Below, in pieces: positions 1 through 4,524 of a stretch of 6,830 nt of DNA. This DNA comes from Bacteroidales bacterium (GTDB lineage Bacteria; Bacteroidota; Bacteroidia; Bacteroidales; Bacteroidaceae), in contig SFFY01000073.1 in assembly GCA_004556745.1 (NCBI GenBank), positions 1 to 6,830 on the forward strand, read 5' to 3'. Both the position numbers and the translations under genes were made by a program. Positions within the stretch are counted from its first letter, which is position 1; the number at the start of each line of letters is the position of its first letter. The notes beneath the pieces were generated by a model. The model had not been told where the DNA came from, did not search any database, and saw only the letters and a list, made by a program, of their open reading frames with translations.

Positions 1-5
1 AGAAA

Positions 6-27
6 TTAGCGTCGCAGGAGACGCTAA
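6..27. promoter_or_regulatory. Perfect inverted repeat, possible operator
   Basis: TTAGCGTC (6-13) and GACGCTAA (20-27) form a perfect 8-bp inverted repeat with a 6-base spacer. A related direct copy, TTAGCGTT, lies at 63-70. The repeat sits just downstream of a possible - strand -10 box at 29-34, the position expected of an operator or of a hairpin at the 5' end of a leader RNA. The role is inference. Confidence 0.4.
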
Positions 28-28
28 C

Positions 29-58
29 GCAATAGCCCGTTTTAAGCCGCTTTGTAAA
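29..58 (-). promoter_or_regulatory. Possible promoter for the leftward 52-residue gene
   Basis: Read on the - strand, TTTACA (complement of 53-58; five of six matches to the -35 consensus) is followed after 18 bases by TATTGC (complement of 29-34; three of six matches to -10). A transcript would start near position 22, cross the circular junction and reach the small - strand gene at 6648 after roughly 100 bases of leader. The -10 box is weak, so this is only a candidate. Confidence 0.28.
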
Positions 59-59
59 G

Positions 60-127
60 GAATTAGCGTTACATGCAACGGTAAAACCCAACGCCTGTTT
101 TGGGCGTTCCGTAACAGTTGCGTAACC
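60..127. repeat. Nested inverted repeats (possible cruciform)
   Basis: The outer arms are GTTAC-AT-GCAAC (68-79) against GTTGC-GTAAC (117-126), ten pairs with a two-base bulge. Inside them AACGCC (90-95) pairs with GGCGTT (103-108). No T-run follows on either strand, so it is not a simple terminator. Nested inverted repeats in an intergenic region of a small replicon could be a replication or regulatory site. The function is unknown. Confidence 0.4.
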
Positions 128-300
128 TACCTCCAATTTCGTAGCGATAAAAAAATCAGGGTGTGGCGCTGGGTAGCCCCAGCACGCTCGCGTGAATCGA
201 CCCCCTCCCCCTGTATATACCCGCCTATGCCTATCTACCTGCGTTTTTGTTCGCATATCAAAAAAGAGCTCTTGGGGGGTATTTCAGCCCATGGCGCGAT

Positions 301-326
301 GGGGGCTATGGGGGCACGGGAGGGGG
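301..326 (+). other. G-quadruplex-forming motif
   Basis: Four G runs in the order G5-N4-G5-N3-G3-N1-G5 fit the standard intramolecular quadruplex pattern on the + strand; another G6 run lies at 274-279. The last G run can instead pair with C5 at 330-334, and GGGAGGGGG (318-326) can pair with part of the C5-T-C5 run at 201-211, so several folds compete. That the motif is present is directly visible; that it folds in the cell is inference. Confidence 0.5.
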
Positions 327-372
327 ACTCCCCCACCTATCACGCGTGGGTAGCGAAGCATACTAGACCCCT

Positions 373-393
373 CATGACACACCCATGACACAC
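373..393. repeat. Two direct copies of CATGACACAC, 11-bp period
   Basis: CATGACACAC occurs at 373-382 and 384-393, one helical turn apart, about 110 bp outside the left integrase arm sites. Tandem short repeats one turn apart near an attP are typical of excisionase binding sites, so the HTH protein at 3633-3881 is a possible ligand. This is inference from position and spacing only. Confidence 0.35.
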
Positions 394-499
394 TCTGAAC
401 GTTTCCCATGCGGAGATGAGAGCGAACAGCAGCCAAGCAACCGCACCGAGGAACACACCCAACGCAAACAGTCGCAATCGAAAAGCGCCAATGGAAAGT

Positions 500-537
500 A
501 TTTTGCGACTTTTTTGCGACCAAACATTGCGACTAAA
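500..537. promoter_or_regulatory. Left integrase arm sites (three TTGCGAC)
   Basis: TTGCGAC occurs at 503-509, 514-520 and 527-533, with steps of 11 and 13 bp. A nearly identical 38-bp block recurs at 737-774 on the other side of the core. An extra inverted copy, GTCGCAA, is at 471-477. Paired clusters of short repeats flanking a tRNA-type core are the arm-type sites of lambda-class integrases, which the N-terminal domain of the integrase binds. The assignment is by arrangement, not by experiment. Confidence 0.68.
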
Positions 538-540
538 AAA

Positions 541-579
541 GCAGGCCAGAAGCTTTAATACCTCTGACCTGCGGTTTTT
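541..579. terminator. Bidirectional rho-independent terminator behind the tRNA end
   Basis: Stem 541-550/563-572 has ten positions, with a C-A mismatch on the + strand that becomes a G-U pair on the - strand; the loop is 12 bases. Five T follow on the + strand (575-579) and six T follow on the - strand (complement of 535-540). On the - strand it begins 8 bases after the encoded CCA of the tRNA fragment. In the integrated element it would end transcripts of the restored tRNA-Gly gene and block read-through both ways. Confidence 0.75.
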
Positions 580-580
580 C

Positions 581-624
581 TGGAGCGGGCGACGGGAATC
601 GAACCCGCGTCATCAGCTTGGAAG
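581..624 (-). other. attP: attP core: 3' part of tRNA-Gly(UCC)
   Basis: The - strand reads as tRNA positions 32-76: anticodon loop with UCC, anticodon 3' stem GCTGA, 4-base variable loop, T-arm with TTCGATT loop, acceptor strand CGCCCGC, discriminator T and CCA. Similarity stops at the anticodon loop; the bases beyond 624 do not continue into an anticodon 5' stem. The 5' half is absent, so this is not a tRNA gene but the part of one that the element carries to restore the host gene after insertion. The integrase gene starts 159 bp away. Crossover in the anticodon loop is usual for tRNA-targeting tyrosine recombinases. Confidence 0.88.
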
Positions 625-695
625 TGTTGCGACTTTTTGCACTGGGCTGTCTACCTGCGAAAACGCGGACGCTCTACCTGCTGTTTTTCCGTCTG

Positions 696-724
696 TTGCG
701 TCTAAAACGTCTATGTTTTATAGT
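696..724 (+). promoter_or_regulatory. Possible integrase promoter
   Basis: TTGCGT (696-701), 17 bases, then TATAGT (719-724, five of six matches to -10). The -35 is weak. The initiation region lies between one degenerate arm-like site (TTGCGTC, 696-702) and the right arm triplet (740-769), so bound integrase could repress its own transcription, as is common among integrases. Confidence 0.33.
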
Positions 725-736
725 TCAGTCAACGCC

Positions 737-774
737 ATTTTGCGACTATTTTGCGACCAAGATTGCGACCAAAA
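737..774. promoter_or_regulatory. Right integrase arm sites (three TTGCGAC)
   Basis: TTGCGAC occurs at 740-746, 751-757 and 763-769, with steps of 11 and 12 bp, in a block closely matching 500-537 in the same orientation. A further single copy (627-633) touches the core. The block ends beside the integrase ribosome binding site (773-778), so it doubles as the 5' leader of the integrase message. Confidence 0.68.
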
Positions 775-782
775 GGAGAGAC

Positions 783-2066
783 ATGGACACATTGCTACCT
801 GCGGAAACGTTCGCCACCTATTCGCTAATCAAACACGACTATGTGCGCAAAGACGGCACGACCGTATACAAGTGGAAAGCCCAGTACCCATACAAGGACG
901 AAAGCGGCAAGTGGAAGAAAAAGACCGTCACTCTCAAAACCGAGGGGCGCGACAACGGGCGCTCTAAGCAGGTAGAAAAGGCTGTTAACCAAGAAGCAGA
1001 AGCAATCCGCCAACAGCTCAACGAACAGGCTGTCAAAGACCCCCACAGCGGCGAGACGGTAGCCGAGTATTTCGGGAAGTACGTAGAGGAACGCGCAAAC
1101 AGCATCGAGCGTTCATCAGCCAACGAGCTAAGGCGCATACTCAAAAGCTATATAGCGCCTAGTATCGGAGCTATCGAGCTGGACGCACTGACCCCAGACG
1201 ATGTGGCGGCGTGGGTTACGAAGCTCAGCAAGGACTATGCACCCTCCACAGTGAAGAAGTGCCTAACCAACCTGCGCTCTGCCATGAAACAGGCTGTAGA
1301 CCGCGACAGGCTCGTTAAAGACCCCACGCGCGGCGTTAAGAACCCTCAGCAGGCGCATAGGAACCCCAACGCCCTCGATGCAAAGGGACGCGCAAAGGTA
1401 GCCCAATTTATCGCCCTAGACCCCGCGAAGCCGCTAAACGTTGGGTTTGCCCTAGCAATGTATATGGGTTTGCGTGAGGGCGAGATATGCGGACTGACGT
1501 GGAAGTGCGTGGACCTGAACGAGGGAACAGTCAGCATCGAGCGCACCATAGGGCGTGACGGCTCAAAGTGGTACGTGAAGGAACCCAAGACGGGCGGCAG
1601 CAGGCGCGAGCTGTACGCGCCCTCTATCATCGCCGACATGCTCGCGGCACGCCTAGCCAACGTCAAAGCCGAGTGTTTGGAGCTGGGTGTCCCGTTCGAT
1701 GAAAACATGTACGTGACGGGCGGCGCTGACGGCTCGTTTATGCAACCCCACTATCTTTCGCATAGGTGGAGGATCGCGGCTGACGCTCTGGAGCTTATCG
1801 GTACGGAGGGCAACCGCCCAACGTTCCACGACCTGCGCCACACGTTCGCAACGGCGGCTGTGACGGCAGGCACGGATATTAAGACCGTAGCAAGCATGAT
1901 GGGACACGCCAACGCGGCAATGACGCTGAACATATACGCGAGCGCCGACAAAGAAGCCAAGAAGCGCGGCGCGGCTGTGGTTGAGCAAGCGTACATGTCA
2001 GACGTTGCCCAGCACGCCAAGGACGGCTCAGTTATCGAGTTAGGCAAGACCGGAACAGAGAACTAG
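783..2066 (+). CDS. int: Tyrosine-type site-specific integrase
   Basis: This 427-residue enzyme would cut and rejoin the attP core with the host tRNA-Gly gene through a covalent DNA-tyrosine intermediate. The N-terminal ~85 residues form a basic arm-binding region rich in Lys and aromatic residues. A SAM-like core-binding domain covers about 91-185. The catalytic domain follows, with the full active-site set visible: Arg231 in GLREGE, Lys269 in EPKT, His349 and Arg352 in HDLRH, His375 in MGHAN and nucleophile Tyr385 in NIYA. Length is normal for this family. The frame is open back to 618, but ATG 783 is chosen because AAGGAG lies 4 bases upstream and an earlier start would translate the attP core. 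It is the first of a + strand gene run and sits beside its own attachment site. Confidence 0.96.
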   Translation: MDTLLPAETFATYSLIKHDYVRKDGTTVYKWKAQYPYKDESGKWKKKTVTLKTEGRDNGRSKQVEKAVNQEAEAIRQQLNEQAVKDPHSGETVAEYFGKYVEERANSIERSSANELRRILKSYIAPSIGAIELDALTPDDVAAWVTKLSKDYAPSTVKKCLTNLRSAMKQAVDRDRLVKDPTRGVKNPQQAHRNPNALDAKGRAKVAQFIALDPAKPLNVGFALAMYMGLREGEICGLTWKCVDLNEGTVSIERTIGRDGSKWYVKEPKTGGSRRELYAPSIIADMLAARLANVKAECLELGVPFDENMYVTGGADGSFMQPHYLSHRWRIAADALELIGTEGNRPTFHDLRHTFATAAVTAGTDIKTVASMMGHANAAMTLNIYASADKEAKKRGAAVVEQAYMSDVAQHAKDGSVIELGKTGTEN

Positions 2067-2078
2067 GAAGGGAGCATC

Positions 2079-2315
2079 ATGGATAGCAAGGCGGCAGGAG
2101 CTACCACGTGGGTTCTGGACGATACCGAGATGAAAGAGCTACGGGGTTCCCTGCACAGCTTGGAGACGATAGCCGTTCTTCTTGGAGGGTTTAACAGCAG
2201 CACAGCGCCCGAAGGGCTTATGTTCGATATAGCGGAGCTGATAGACGGGGAGCTAAGGCGCGTCAGAGAAGCGATAGACAGCGCAACGCCGAGAGCCAAG
2301 CAGGATATAGAATAG
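2079..2315 (+). CDS. Unrecognised 78-residue protein
   Basis: I do not recognise the family. The protein is small, acidic and probably mostly helical: a segment at about 14-36 alternates charged and hydrophobic residues (DDTEMKELRGSLHSLETI) and a second at 48-70 ends in ELRRVREAI, so a two-helix bundle or dimer is plausible. There is no signal peptide, membrane segment or metal-binding motif. The start is supported by AAGGGAG 4 bases upstream, and the gene begins only 12 bases after the integrase stop, which indicates co-transcription with int. An accessory role in recombination or control is possible but not shown. Confidence 0.8.
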   Translation: MDSKAAGATTWVLDDTEMKELRGSLHSLETIAVLLGGFNSSTAPEGLMFDIAELIDGELRRVREAIDSATPRAKQDIE

Positions 2316-2325
2316 ATAACGCAAA

Positions 2326-2357
2326 GGGGCGTTCGGGGAAAGGAAACCGAGCGCCCC
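2326..2357. repeat. Strong hairpin after the 78-residue gene
   Basis: An 11-bp stem (2326-2336 with 2347-2357, GC-rich, one G-U pair) encloses a 10-base purine loop. It begins 10 bases after the stop codon, where a terminator is expected, but no T-run follows on + (CATTACTT) and only three T on -. It may cause pausing, protect the 3' end of the upstream message, or act as a weak terminator. Confidence 0.55.
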
Positions 2358-2373
2358 ATTACTTAGGAACAAC

Positions 2374-2433
2374 CCCCGCGCGAGGTATTGGAAAAGAGCG
2401 GGGATGTATGAACCCATTCTACTCCACCTCGCG
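2374..2433. repeat. Two overlapping inverted repeats before the 267-residue gene
   Basis: CCCCGC (2374-2379) pairs with GCGGGG (2398-2403). CGCGAGGT (2379-2386) pairs perfectly with ACCTCGCG (2426-2433). The two pairings share base 2379 and enclose or abut the ATG at 2404, so alternative RNA folds could expose or hide the start of the short reading frame. Functional meaning is inference. Confidence 0.35.
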
Positions 2434-2493
2434 GACATGGGTTTAGGGGTGGACGAATGGCACGCTATACCCGCGACGGGACGCACGCGCTAA
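2404..2493 (+). CDS. Possible 29-residue leader peptide
   Basis: An ATG at 2404 opens a 29-codon frame beginning MYEPILLHLADMGLGVDEW and ending at TAA 2491-2493. It overlaps the start of the 267-residue gene (ATG 2457) in another frame by 37 bases. The upstream GAGCGGGG is a poor ribosome binding site and lies in a possible stem. The N-terminal part reads like a real amphipathic helix, while the tail is the out-of-frame start of the next gene. It could couple translation of the next gene or be chance. It has no recognisable family. Confidence 0.22.
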   Translation: MYEPILLHLADMGLGVDEWHAIPATGRTR

Positions 2494-3260
2494 CCGAGCG
2501 CTTCAAAGCCGAGTACCGCGAAAAGGCGGCGAGGGAGGACGCGCGGAAGGACAAGAGCTATCCCCTACCGAACACGCCCGAGTATGTCGAGCGATACCAC
2601 GCGGCGCTGAAAACTATCGGCATAGAGAGCGGCAAGGCGCTTGGGGACTATTTCGGACTGGGACGCACGCAGGGCGCGGAGCTTTACAAAGACCCCTCGA
2701 AGCTCACGGCAGAGAGGGCGCAGCGCCTTTGGCTGAAAGCGGAAAACCTCTACTGGGAAAAGGAGTACGAATACCGATTCATGACGGAAAGCGGCGCGTA
2801 TGACGATTCCGAGATTGAAGCGGAACGGAACGAGCAAGCGGAGCTGTCAAACGCGAGCGGCGCTTTAGATCCGAACCGTTTACCATACGGCTACGCAGAA
2901 GCCCTCCAAGAGGAATATCGGCTCAGGGCGCTAACGGAGGGATACGGGGCGCTGACCGATGGGCAGAGGGAAACCCTGTTGTCCATCATGGGCGATATGC
3001 TCAGGGCTAACGGCAGTGAGCGCGGGGCGCTGATAGCCGACAGCCTAGAGCGGACACGCAACGGCAGAAGAGCGACTAGCAACGAGCTATCGGGCATGGT
3101 GGCAAATTGGCGGGGTCTATCGCTAGCGGAGCTGAAAGACCAAGGCGGCGAGGTGGTGTACGTATACGAGACGGGCGAGTACGGGGAGCAGATACCCACG
3201 AACGGCAGCAGCGCAGCTGACACGGTGCTAAGGGAATACGCGGGCATTTCGGAGGAATAG
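2457..3260 (+). CDS. Unrecognised 267-residue protein, possible HTH regulator
   Basis: The family is not recognised. The N-terminal ~34 residues are highly charged. Residues about 57-92 (SGKALGDYFGLGRTQGAELY, then DPSKLTAERAQRL) resemble the helix-turn-helix of XRE/Cro-type proteins: two helices around a GLGRT turn, then the usual 'sLTaerA.rL' helix. A charged linker rich in Glu (95-130) follows, and residues 159-185 (YGALTDGQRETLLSIMGDML) resemble the helix often found after the DNA-binding domain of such regulators. No catalytic motif, signal peptide or membrane segment is visible. ATG 2457 has AGGGGTGGA just upstream. It is the last gene of the integrase run. Regulator is the best guess, at moderate-to-low confidence; element-specific cargo is the alternative. 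That it is a real gene is much surer than its role. Confidence 0.85.
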   Translation: MARYTRDGTHALTERFKAEYREKAAREDARKDKSYPLPNTPEYVERYHAALKTIGIESGKALGDYFGLGRTQGAELYKDPSKLTAERAQRLWLKAENLYWEKEYEYRFMTESGAYDDSEIEAERNEQAELSNASGALDPNRLPYGYAEALQEEYRLRALTEGYGALTDGQRETLLSIMGDMLRANGSERGALIADSLERTRNGRRATSNELSGMVANWRGLSLAELKDQGGEVVYVYETGEYGEQIPTNGSSAADTVLREYAGISEE

Positions 3261-3284
3261 ACCCCAGATTACGCAGAGGGATAG

Positions 3285-3312
3285 CGGGAACTGTGTAGAT
3301 TGCTTGTTCCCG
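3285..3312. repeat. Inverted repeat CGGGAAC/GTTCCCG
   Basis: A perfect 7-bp inverted repeat (3285-3291 and 3306-3312) with a 14-base spacer, starting 24 bases after the stop of the 267-residue gene. It is followed by an A-run rather than a T-run on +, so it is not itself a rho-independent terminator. It could be an operator or RNA-end stabiliser. Confidence 0.35.
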
Positions 3313-3330
3313 AAAAAAAGTTTTCAAGAG

Positions 3331-3384
3331 GGCACGTTCGGTTCATTTCGCAATTTAGCGGGATTAGACCGAACGCGCCTTTTT
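3331..3384 (+). terminator. Rho-independent terminator of the integrase gene run
   Basis: Arms GGCACGTTCGGT (3331-3342) and ACCGAACGCGCC (3368-3379) form twelve positions with one A-C mismatch. A small inner hairpin CGC/GCG (3349-3351/3358-3360) shortens the 25-base loop. Five T follow directly (3380-3384). It separates the integration-side genes from the replication module. Confidence 0.72.
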
Positions 3385-3390
3385 CTGTTT

Positions 3391-3440
3391 AGGCTCCCAT
3401 AGGGTTCCATAGGTTTCCATAGCTCTCCATAGACCTCCAT
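3391..3440. repeat. Five 10-bp tandem repeats, candidate origin iterons
   Basis: Five units of exactly 10 bp share the form AG-N3-(T/C)CCAT, with CCAT ending at 3400, 3410, 3420, 3430 and 3440. A 10-bp step puts every copy on the same face of the helix, as expected for cooperative binding of a replication initiator. They lie about 190 bp upstream of the replication operon, next to a palindromic TTTTGCAAAA (3464-3473). By analogy with iteron plasmids and P4- or SaPI-type satellites, this is the most likely origin. No binding protein is shown by sequence. Confidence 0.6.
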
Positions 3441-3460
3441 CGTTCAAAGCCCGGTTCGCC

Positions 3461-3485
3461 CGATTTTGCAAAAACTCGCAAAACG
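3461..3485. repeat. AT-rich inverted repeat beside the iterons
   Basis: TTTTGC (3464-3469) pairs with GCAAAA (3478-3483), extended by CG/CG after one bulged A. TTTTGCAAAA at 3464-3473 is itself a palindrome. Position next to the iterons suits an unwinding element or accessory site at an origin. Evidence is positional only. Confidence 0.33.
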
Positions 3486-3522
3486 ACCGAACAGAGCCAA
3501 GCCTCAGGGTGCATTTTCCCAG

Positions 3523-3551
3523 TTAATCATGTCCGTTTCTTTGTCTATATT
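3523..3551 (+). promoter_or_regulatory. Possible promoter of the replication operon
   Basis: TATATT (3546-3551; five of six matches to -10) has TTAATC (3523-3528; weak -35) 17 bases upstream. Immediately downstream, AGTTG (3555-3559) and CAACT (3568-3572) flank the palindrome GTCTAGAC (3559-3566), a possible operator over the start site. The message would have a leader of about 75 bases before ATG 3633. Confidence 0.35.
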
Positions 3552-3632
3552 CCAAGTTGTCTAGACGCAACTAACAGAAGCCGAGGGCGCTGGACGCGGC
3601 TCCATCGGCGCATATCAGAAGGAGAACAGGCA

Positions 3633-3881
3633 ATGAAAACGCTCACAAAGGGAATCGCCCCTACCGAACTAATCACGGCTGCAATCGAAGGCAACGCGCC
3701 CGTGGTGGATGCAAACACCGCGGCGGCTATCTTGGCTTGCTCCCCGCGTACCATCACCCGCATGTGCGAACAGGGCAAATTGAAGTCGCTAAAAGTCATG
3801 GGGATGTGGCGTATCAACAAGGCGGCTCTATTCGAGTTGGCGGGTATTCCAATCACGGCGGGCGCGACCGACCATGAGTAG
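3633..3881 (+). CDS. Small HTH DNA-binding protein, excisionase/AlpA-like
   Basis: This 82-residue protein has one winged helix-turn-helix of the MerR-like excisionase type at about 24-72: VVDANTAAAILACSPRTIT (helix, turn, recognition helix), EQGKLKSLKV (wing), then WRINKAALFEL. The family includes phage excisionases, AlpA and the small regulators found ahead of satellite replication genes. The start is firm: AAGGAGA lies 7 bases upstream of ATG 3633. It overlaps the primase gene by 8 bases, so it is made together with the replication proteins. That context fits an operon regulator or origin-binding factor as well as an excisionase; the two roles may be combined. Cytoplasmic, no other domain. 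Confidence 0.88.
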   Translation: MKTLTKGIAPTELITAAIEGNAPVVDANTAAAILACSPRTITRMCEQGKLKSLKVMGMWRINKAALFELAGIPITAGATDHE

Positions 3882-4524
3882 CGCGGAGCTGTACGGGGTC
3901 GCATACTTTCACGGGGAGAGGATAGAGACATACGGCGAGGACGATGGAACCGACCGCACAACGCTCGACCTAAAGACCCCTGTTCTTCTAGATCCCACCA
4001 GACACGACAGCAAGCCCACGGGCGGCGAGGTGGCGGCTATCAGCAGACGAATAATCCAGCCCGCCCACCTATACCGCCCGAATGTTGAGACACTAGCAAA
4101 AGCCATTTCGTGCGGCTATACGGTATGCGGCGGCATATGCGTTGGCAAGCGCTCCCCTAATTGCTGGAAGTCGCAACAGCTGTGGTGCATAGACATAGAC
4201 AATGACGCGGCAACAAAGGAACGGGGTTACGACCCCTTGCCCTACACAGAAGCCGTGTTAAGGGCGTTCAGGGCTAACCTGCCTTTGGTCATTAGTTATC
4301 TGACTTTCAGCAGCAGCCCAGACCCCTACTGCCCAGCCGATAGCGAGCGATACAGGCTCATGTTCAGACGCGGCGCGGAGACGAGCGACCCAGAAGAAGC
4401 GGCGGCGTTCGGCGCGGCGCTGTTGGCAACGTACCCAGAAGCCGATCAATCCACCGCGCAATCAAATAGACTGTTTTTCGGAACCGACAAGGAGGTTTTA
4501 GCTTGGAACCGACCACTGGTTTAG
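3874..4524 (+). CDS. AEP-type primase domain protein
   Basis: This 216-residue protein looks like the catalytic palm of an archaeo-eukaryotic-type primase, which would make primers at the element's origin. Visible motifs in order: WCIDIDND at 104-111, with Asp107 and Asp109 as the likely metal ligands; ISYLTFSSSPD (140-150) followed by ERYRLMF (158-164), matching the '..T.S.....pRfRl.f' block of plasmid and phage primases; and SNRLFFGTDKEV (197-208), the '.sRlf.Gt' block near the domain end. Alone it is short because the PriCT-1 and helicase parts are encoded by the next, overlapping gene. ATG 3874 overlaps the previous stop in ATGAGTAG, with no strong ribosome binding site of its own, which indicates translational coupling. 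Family assignment is from motif reading, not alignment. Confidence 0.78.
   Translation: MSSAELYGVAYFHGERIETYGEDDGTDRTTLDLKTPVLLDPTRHDSKPTGGEVAAISRRIIQPAHLYRPNVETLAKAISCGYTVCGGICVGKRSPNCWKSQQLWCIDIDNDAATKERGYDPLPYTEAVLRAFRANLPLVISYLTFSSSPDPYCPADSERYRLMFRRGAETSDPEEAAAFGAALLATYPEADQSTAQSNRLFFGTDKEVLAWNRPLV

Larger units (their letters stand above)
1..99. repeat. Terminal direct repeat, copy 1 (circular-contig overlap)
   Basis: These 99 bases are identical to the last 99 bases of the window. A perfect repeat placed exactly at the two ends, with an odd length typical of a de Bruijn k-mer, is best explained as assembly overlap of a circular molecule of 6731 bp. It lies in non-coding DNA and has no mobile-element gene beside it, so it does not look like a biological long terminal repeat. 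Strictly, sequence alone cannot exclude a tandem array in the chromosome. Confidence 0.93.
128..470. other. Non-coding, GC-rich and structured stretch
   Basis: No convincing gene is present: the open frames here lack ribosome binding sites and read as low-complexity translation. What can be seen is a hairpin GCTGGG/CCCAGC (168-173/178-183), CACG/CGTG immediately after it, a C5-T-C5 run (201-211), several G5 runs including a G-quadruplex motif (301-326), a hairpin of five G against five C (322-326/330-334), CCCAC/GGTGGG-type pairing at 332-336/346-350, and a duplicated CATGACACAC at 373-393. The phrase GGGTAGC occurs at 171-177 and again at 348-354. Confidence 0.5.

Noticed and set aside
1..99. 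End repeats as biological terminal repeats of a linear element
   Set aside because: Exact identity, placement at the very ends, 99-base length and absence of any terminal-repeat transposon gene fit assembly overlap of a circle.
161..388. 75-codon + strand open frame
   Set aside because: No ribosome binding site, runs through hairpins and the quadruplex motif, and the product (repeated GAMGA, Pro-rich start) does not look like a protein.
284..523. 79-codon - strand open frame
   Set aside because: Starts inside the left arm repeats, has no ribosome binding site and shows no protein-like composition.
581..624. Functional tRNA gene
   Set aside because: Only positions 32-76 are present; the 5' half (acceptor 5' strand, D-arm, anticodon 5' stem) is missing.
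618..782. Upstream extension of the integrase from an ATG at 618
   Set aside because: It would translate the attP core and right arm sites and has no ribosome binding site. ATG 783 has AAGGAG and begins a normal-length integrase.
416..967. 183-codon + strand open frame over the attachment region
   Set aside because: Its GRRESNPRHQL stretch is the well-known translation of an antisense tRNA 3' end, it crosses the terminator and arm sites, has no ribosome binding site and overlaps the true integrase in another frame.
3391..3440. CRISPR array
   Set aside because: Units are only 10 bp with no spacers and there are no cas genes; the layout fits iterons.
3545..3961. 138-codon - strand open frame
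   Set aside because: Lies opposite the well-supported HTH gene and its promoter; it is a shadow of GC-rich coding DNA.
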